The notes beneath the pieces were generated by a model. That model worked only from the letters and a program-made list of their open reading frames with translations. It had not been told where the DNA came from and did not search any database. The position numbers and the translations under genes were made by a program. Below, piece by piece: positions 62,353 to 64,000 of a DNA stretch of 64,000 bases. Where the stretch lies: positions 519,779 through 583,778 of the forward strand of contig CAJTAK010000001.1 in the NCBI GenBank assembly GCA_910574255.1. Reading direction: 5' to 3'. The stretch's first letter is position 1; each line of letters opens with the position of its first letter. This DNA comes from Clostridia bacterium (GTDB lineage Bacteria; Bacillota; Clostridia; Lachnospirales; Lachnospiraceae).

Positions 62353-63717
62353 ATGAAGACATTTGATTTGATCGTGATTGGCGGCGGTCCGGCGGGCTAT
62401 AACAGTGCAGAGTATGCGGCGCAGAAGGGCCAGAGTGTGCTTTTGGTGGAGAAGAAAAGGGTTGGAGGAACCTGCCTGAATGCCGGATGTATTCCTACGA
62501 AAACCTTCCTGTATGCAGCAAAGCTTTATCATCATGCCAATGATGCAGGAAGACCTTATGGTGTGGAAGCGGGAGAGGCTACTCTTAATCACAGGGCTGT
62601 TGTCCAAAAAAAGGATGAGGTGGTGGAAGCTCTGGTGCAGGGTGTGGCAGGCGGTCTTCGAAGAAAAAAAGTGCAGGTGGTGTCTGGTACGGCGAAGGTT
62701 TCTAAGAAAGATGGAAGGATTCTTGTATCTACAGAGGAAGAAACCTTTGGGGCAAAGCACCTGATTGTGGCCACGGGCTCTTCTCCGGCTATTCCGCCCA
62801 TTGAGGGAGTAAAGGAGGAATTGGAAAAGGGAACGGTTGTCACCAGTGATGAGATATTGAATATGACAGAGGTTCCAGACCGTCTTGTGATTGTAGGAGG
62901 CGGGGTGATTGGATTTGAGATGGCAGCTTATTTTCAGGAGGCTGGCTCCAAGGTAACGGTTGTGGAGATGATGGATAAGGTTCTCGGTCCTAACGACCGG
63001 GAGGTCAGTGCCCTGCTTCAGAGAGAAATGGAAAAAAGGGGTGTAACCTTCTGGCTTTCCGGCAATGTGACGAGAATTGCAGATGGTGCCTTGACACTTA
63101 CTAAGGATGGGAAAACAGAAGTTTTAGCCTATGATAAGGTGCTGATGTCTGTGGGAAGGCGTGCGAACAGCAAGGTGGAAGGGCTTTCCGAGATGGGCGT
63201 GCAGATAGAAAGGGGCGCTATTGTCACGGATGACCATATGAGAACAAATGTACCTGGTGTATATGCCATTGGTGATGTGAATGGCAAAGCGATGCTGGCC
63301 CATGTAGGATACCGGGAAGGTGAGGTTGCGGTCAATGACATCCTTGGAAGGCGTGATGCCATGAGCTATGATGCAGTTTGCGGTGTGGTGTATACAAACC
63401 CGGAGGCTGCCTTTGTAGGGATGTCGGAGGAGCAGGCCAGTGCTGCCGGAATTGCTTATTGTGTGAAAAAGGTATCTATTAATTTCAGCGGACGCCATGT
63501 GGTGGAAAATGGTATGAGTGACGGGATCTGTAAGCTGATTATTGATACGAAGAAGGATATTATTGTGGGTGCTACATTGATGTCATCTTATGCATCGGAA
63601 TATATTTATGCCCTGGCTTTGATGATTCAAAATAAGATTCCTGTTGAAAGCATACAGAAGACGATTTTCCCCCATCCCACAGTATGTGAGATTATTCGGG
63701 AGGCATTGTTTTCATAG
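62353..63717 (+). CDS. Dihydrolipoyl dehydrogenase (E3)
   Basis: This 454-residue flavoprotein has the FAD motif LIVIGGGPAGYNSAEYAAQKG at the N-terminus, the redox-active disulfide GGTCLNAGCIPTK, the NAD motif VIVGGGVIGFEMA near residue 180, the GDVNGKAMLAHV segment and the C-terminal HPTVCE interface histidine. It reoxidises the lipoyl group of E2 with NAD. ATG 62353 follows AGGAGG by 6 bases. It forms an operon with the E2 gene 11 bases upstream; the E1 components are expected elsewhere or downstream of the repeat at 63745. Confidence 0.93.
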   Translation: MKTFDLIVIGGGPAGYNSAEYAAQKGQSVLLVEKKRVGGTCLNAGCIPTKTFLYAAKLYHHANDAGRPYGVEAGEATLNHRAVVQKKDEVVEALVQGVAGGLRRKKVQVVSGTAKVSKKDGRILVSTEEETFGAKHLIVATGSSPAIPPIEGVKEELEKGTVVTSDEILNMTEVPDRLVIVGGGVIGFEMAAYFQEAGSKVTVVEMMDKVLGPNDREVSALLQREMEKRGVTFWLSGNVTRIADGALTLTKDGKTEVLAYDKVLMSVGRRANSKVEGLSEMGVQIERGAIVTDDHMRTNVPGVYAIGDVNGKAMLAHVGYREGEVAVNDILGRRDAMSYDAVCGVVYTNPEAAFVGMSEEQASAAGIAYCVKKVSINFSGRHVVENGMSDGICKLIIDTKKDIIVGATLMSSYASEYIYALALMIQNKIPVESIQKTIFPHPTVCEIIREALFS

Positions 63718-63729
63718 TTTATTTTGGAA

Positions 63730-64000
63730 ATACCCTGCGGGTATCCCTTTAGTACCGTTATGCAGCAACTTAATTAAACAGTAATGCCCCTTCCGGTGCA
63801 CAAATCGATTTACAGACACATGCTGCTGTGGCTGAAAATTGATTTAGAAAAGGGTGTACAGGAAGGGGATTACGGAACTTTAATAGTCCAGCTAAAAAAT
63901 GCCAAGTGTTTTAAGAAATATTTTATGCTGGACGGTAAAGTCGCAAAGGCACACGAGAGGAACTTTCATGAGTGCCCTTTCGAATGAAAGTTTCTCTCAT
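63730..64000 (+). repeat. Dispersed repeat element, copy 2, with short open frame, running off the window
   Basis: ATACCCTGCGGGTAT (63730-63744) forms a hairpin after the E3 gene. The tail motif CCCTTTAGTACCGTT then AGCAACTTAA (63745-63773) matches the tail of copy 1. The main 116-base body (63885-64000) matches 48861-48976 with four differences. A frame on the plus strand, from ATG 63784 to 63987, ends LKNAKCFKKYFMLDGKVAKA, HERNFHECPFE and is conserved in copy 1 (mostly silent or conservative differences). I do not recognise the protein. The right end lies outside the window. Confidence 0.8.

Noticed and set aside
1-64000. CRISPR arrays, tRNA or rRNA genes
   Set aside because: No regularly spaced repeats and no cloverleaf or rRNA-like sequence was recognised; I did not run a covariance search.

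Overview
The window looks like chromosome from a low-to-mid-GC Gram-positive gut-type Firmicute, most likely a Lachnospiraceae-like Clostridium relative. The grounds are strong GGAGG ribosome binding sites, sigma-A promoters of the TTGACA-17-TATAAT type, lipoprotein sugar-binding proteins, several ribose-type ABC importers, and families common in that group (DUF1292, Cthe_2159-like, Rpn-type nuclease, CarD, RhuM). No rRNA, tRNA or CRISPR array was recognised. The family assignments are by eye, with no database search.

Region 1 (1-9868) is a conserved cluster of unknown function: the C-terminal end of a probable DUF5682 protein, a vWA-domain protein, a double-SWIM zinc-finger protein and a giant DUF4132 protein. 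A MoxR ATPase is expected just upstream, outside the window. Between the DUF5682 end and the vWA gene lies about 2.6 kb of foreign material: one intact RhuM gene, a wrecked second RhuM, a fragment resembling a 23S rRNA methyltransferase, and a wrecked KilA-N gene.

Region 2 (9926-26326) is a sugar-use island. It has a Gfo/Idh/MocA oxidoreductase, a LacI regulator with two identical operators, and a long collinear operon: fucose-isomerase-like protein, FGGY kinase, ABC importer with two different permeases, DUF4432 mutarotase-like protein, a second Gfo/Idh/MocA enzyme, Zn alcohol dehydrogenase, split transketolase, and a mannitol-1-phosphate-dehydrogenase-like enzyme. The isomerase, kinase and split-transketolase logic, with no aldolase, resembles the D-apiose transketolase route and may serve an uncommon sugar.

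Region 3 (26387-38670) is housekeeping and mixed: carAB behind a promoter followed at once by a terminator hairpin, a Cthe_2159-like surface protein, a membrane-anchored GH3 hexosaminidase, a CarD regulator also behind a leader hairpin, DUF1292, an aminotransferase and an Rpn nuclease.

Region 4 (38736-60048) holds further sugar modules, each with its own regulator. They are an AraR-like regulator with a SIS isomerase and xylulokinase; a ROK regulator divergent from an isomerase/oxidoreductase/hydrolase operon and followed by an ABC importer; an RpiR regulator with a sedoheptulokinase-like kinase; and a LacI regulator with an AnmK-type kinase and another ABC importer. A 123-bp MITE-like element lies before the xylulokinase gene. 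A hairpin-rich dispersed repeat interrupts the second ABC operon.

Region 5 (60060-64000) has a DeoR regulator divergent from an E2-E3 pair of a 2-oxo-acid (or acetoin) dehydrogenase with no E1 in the window, followed by a second copy of the dispersed repeat running off the end.
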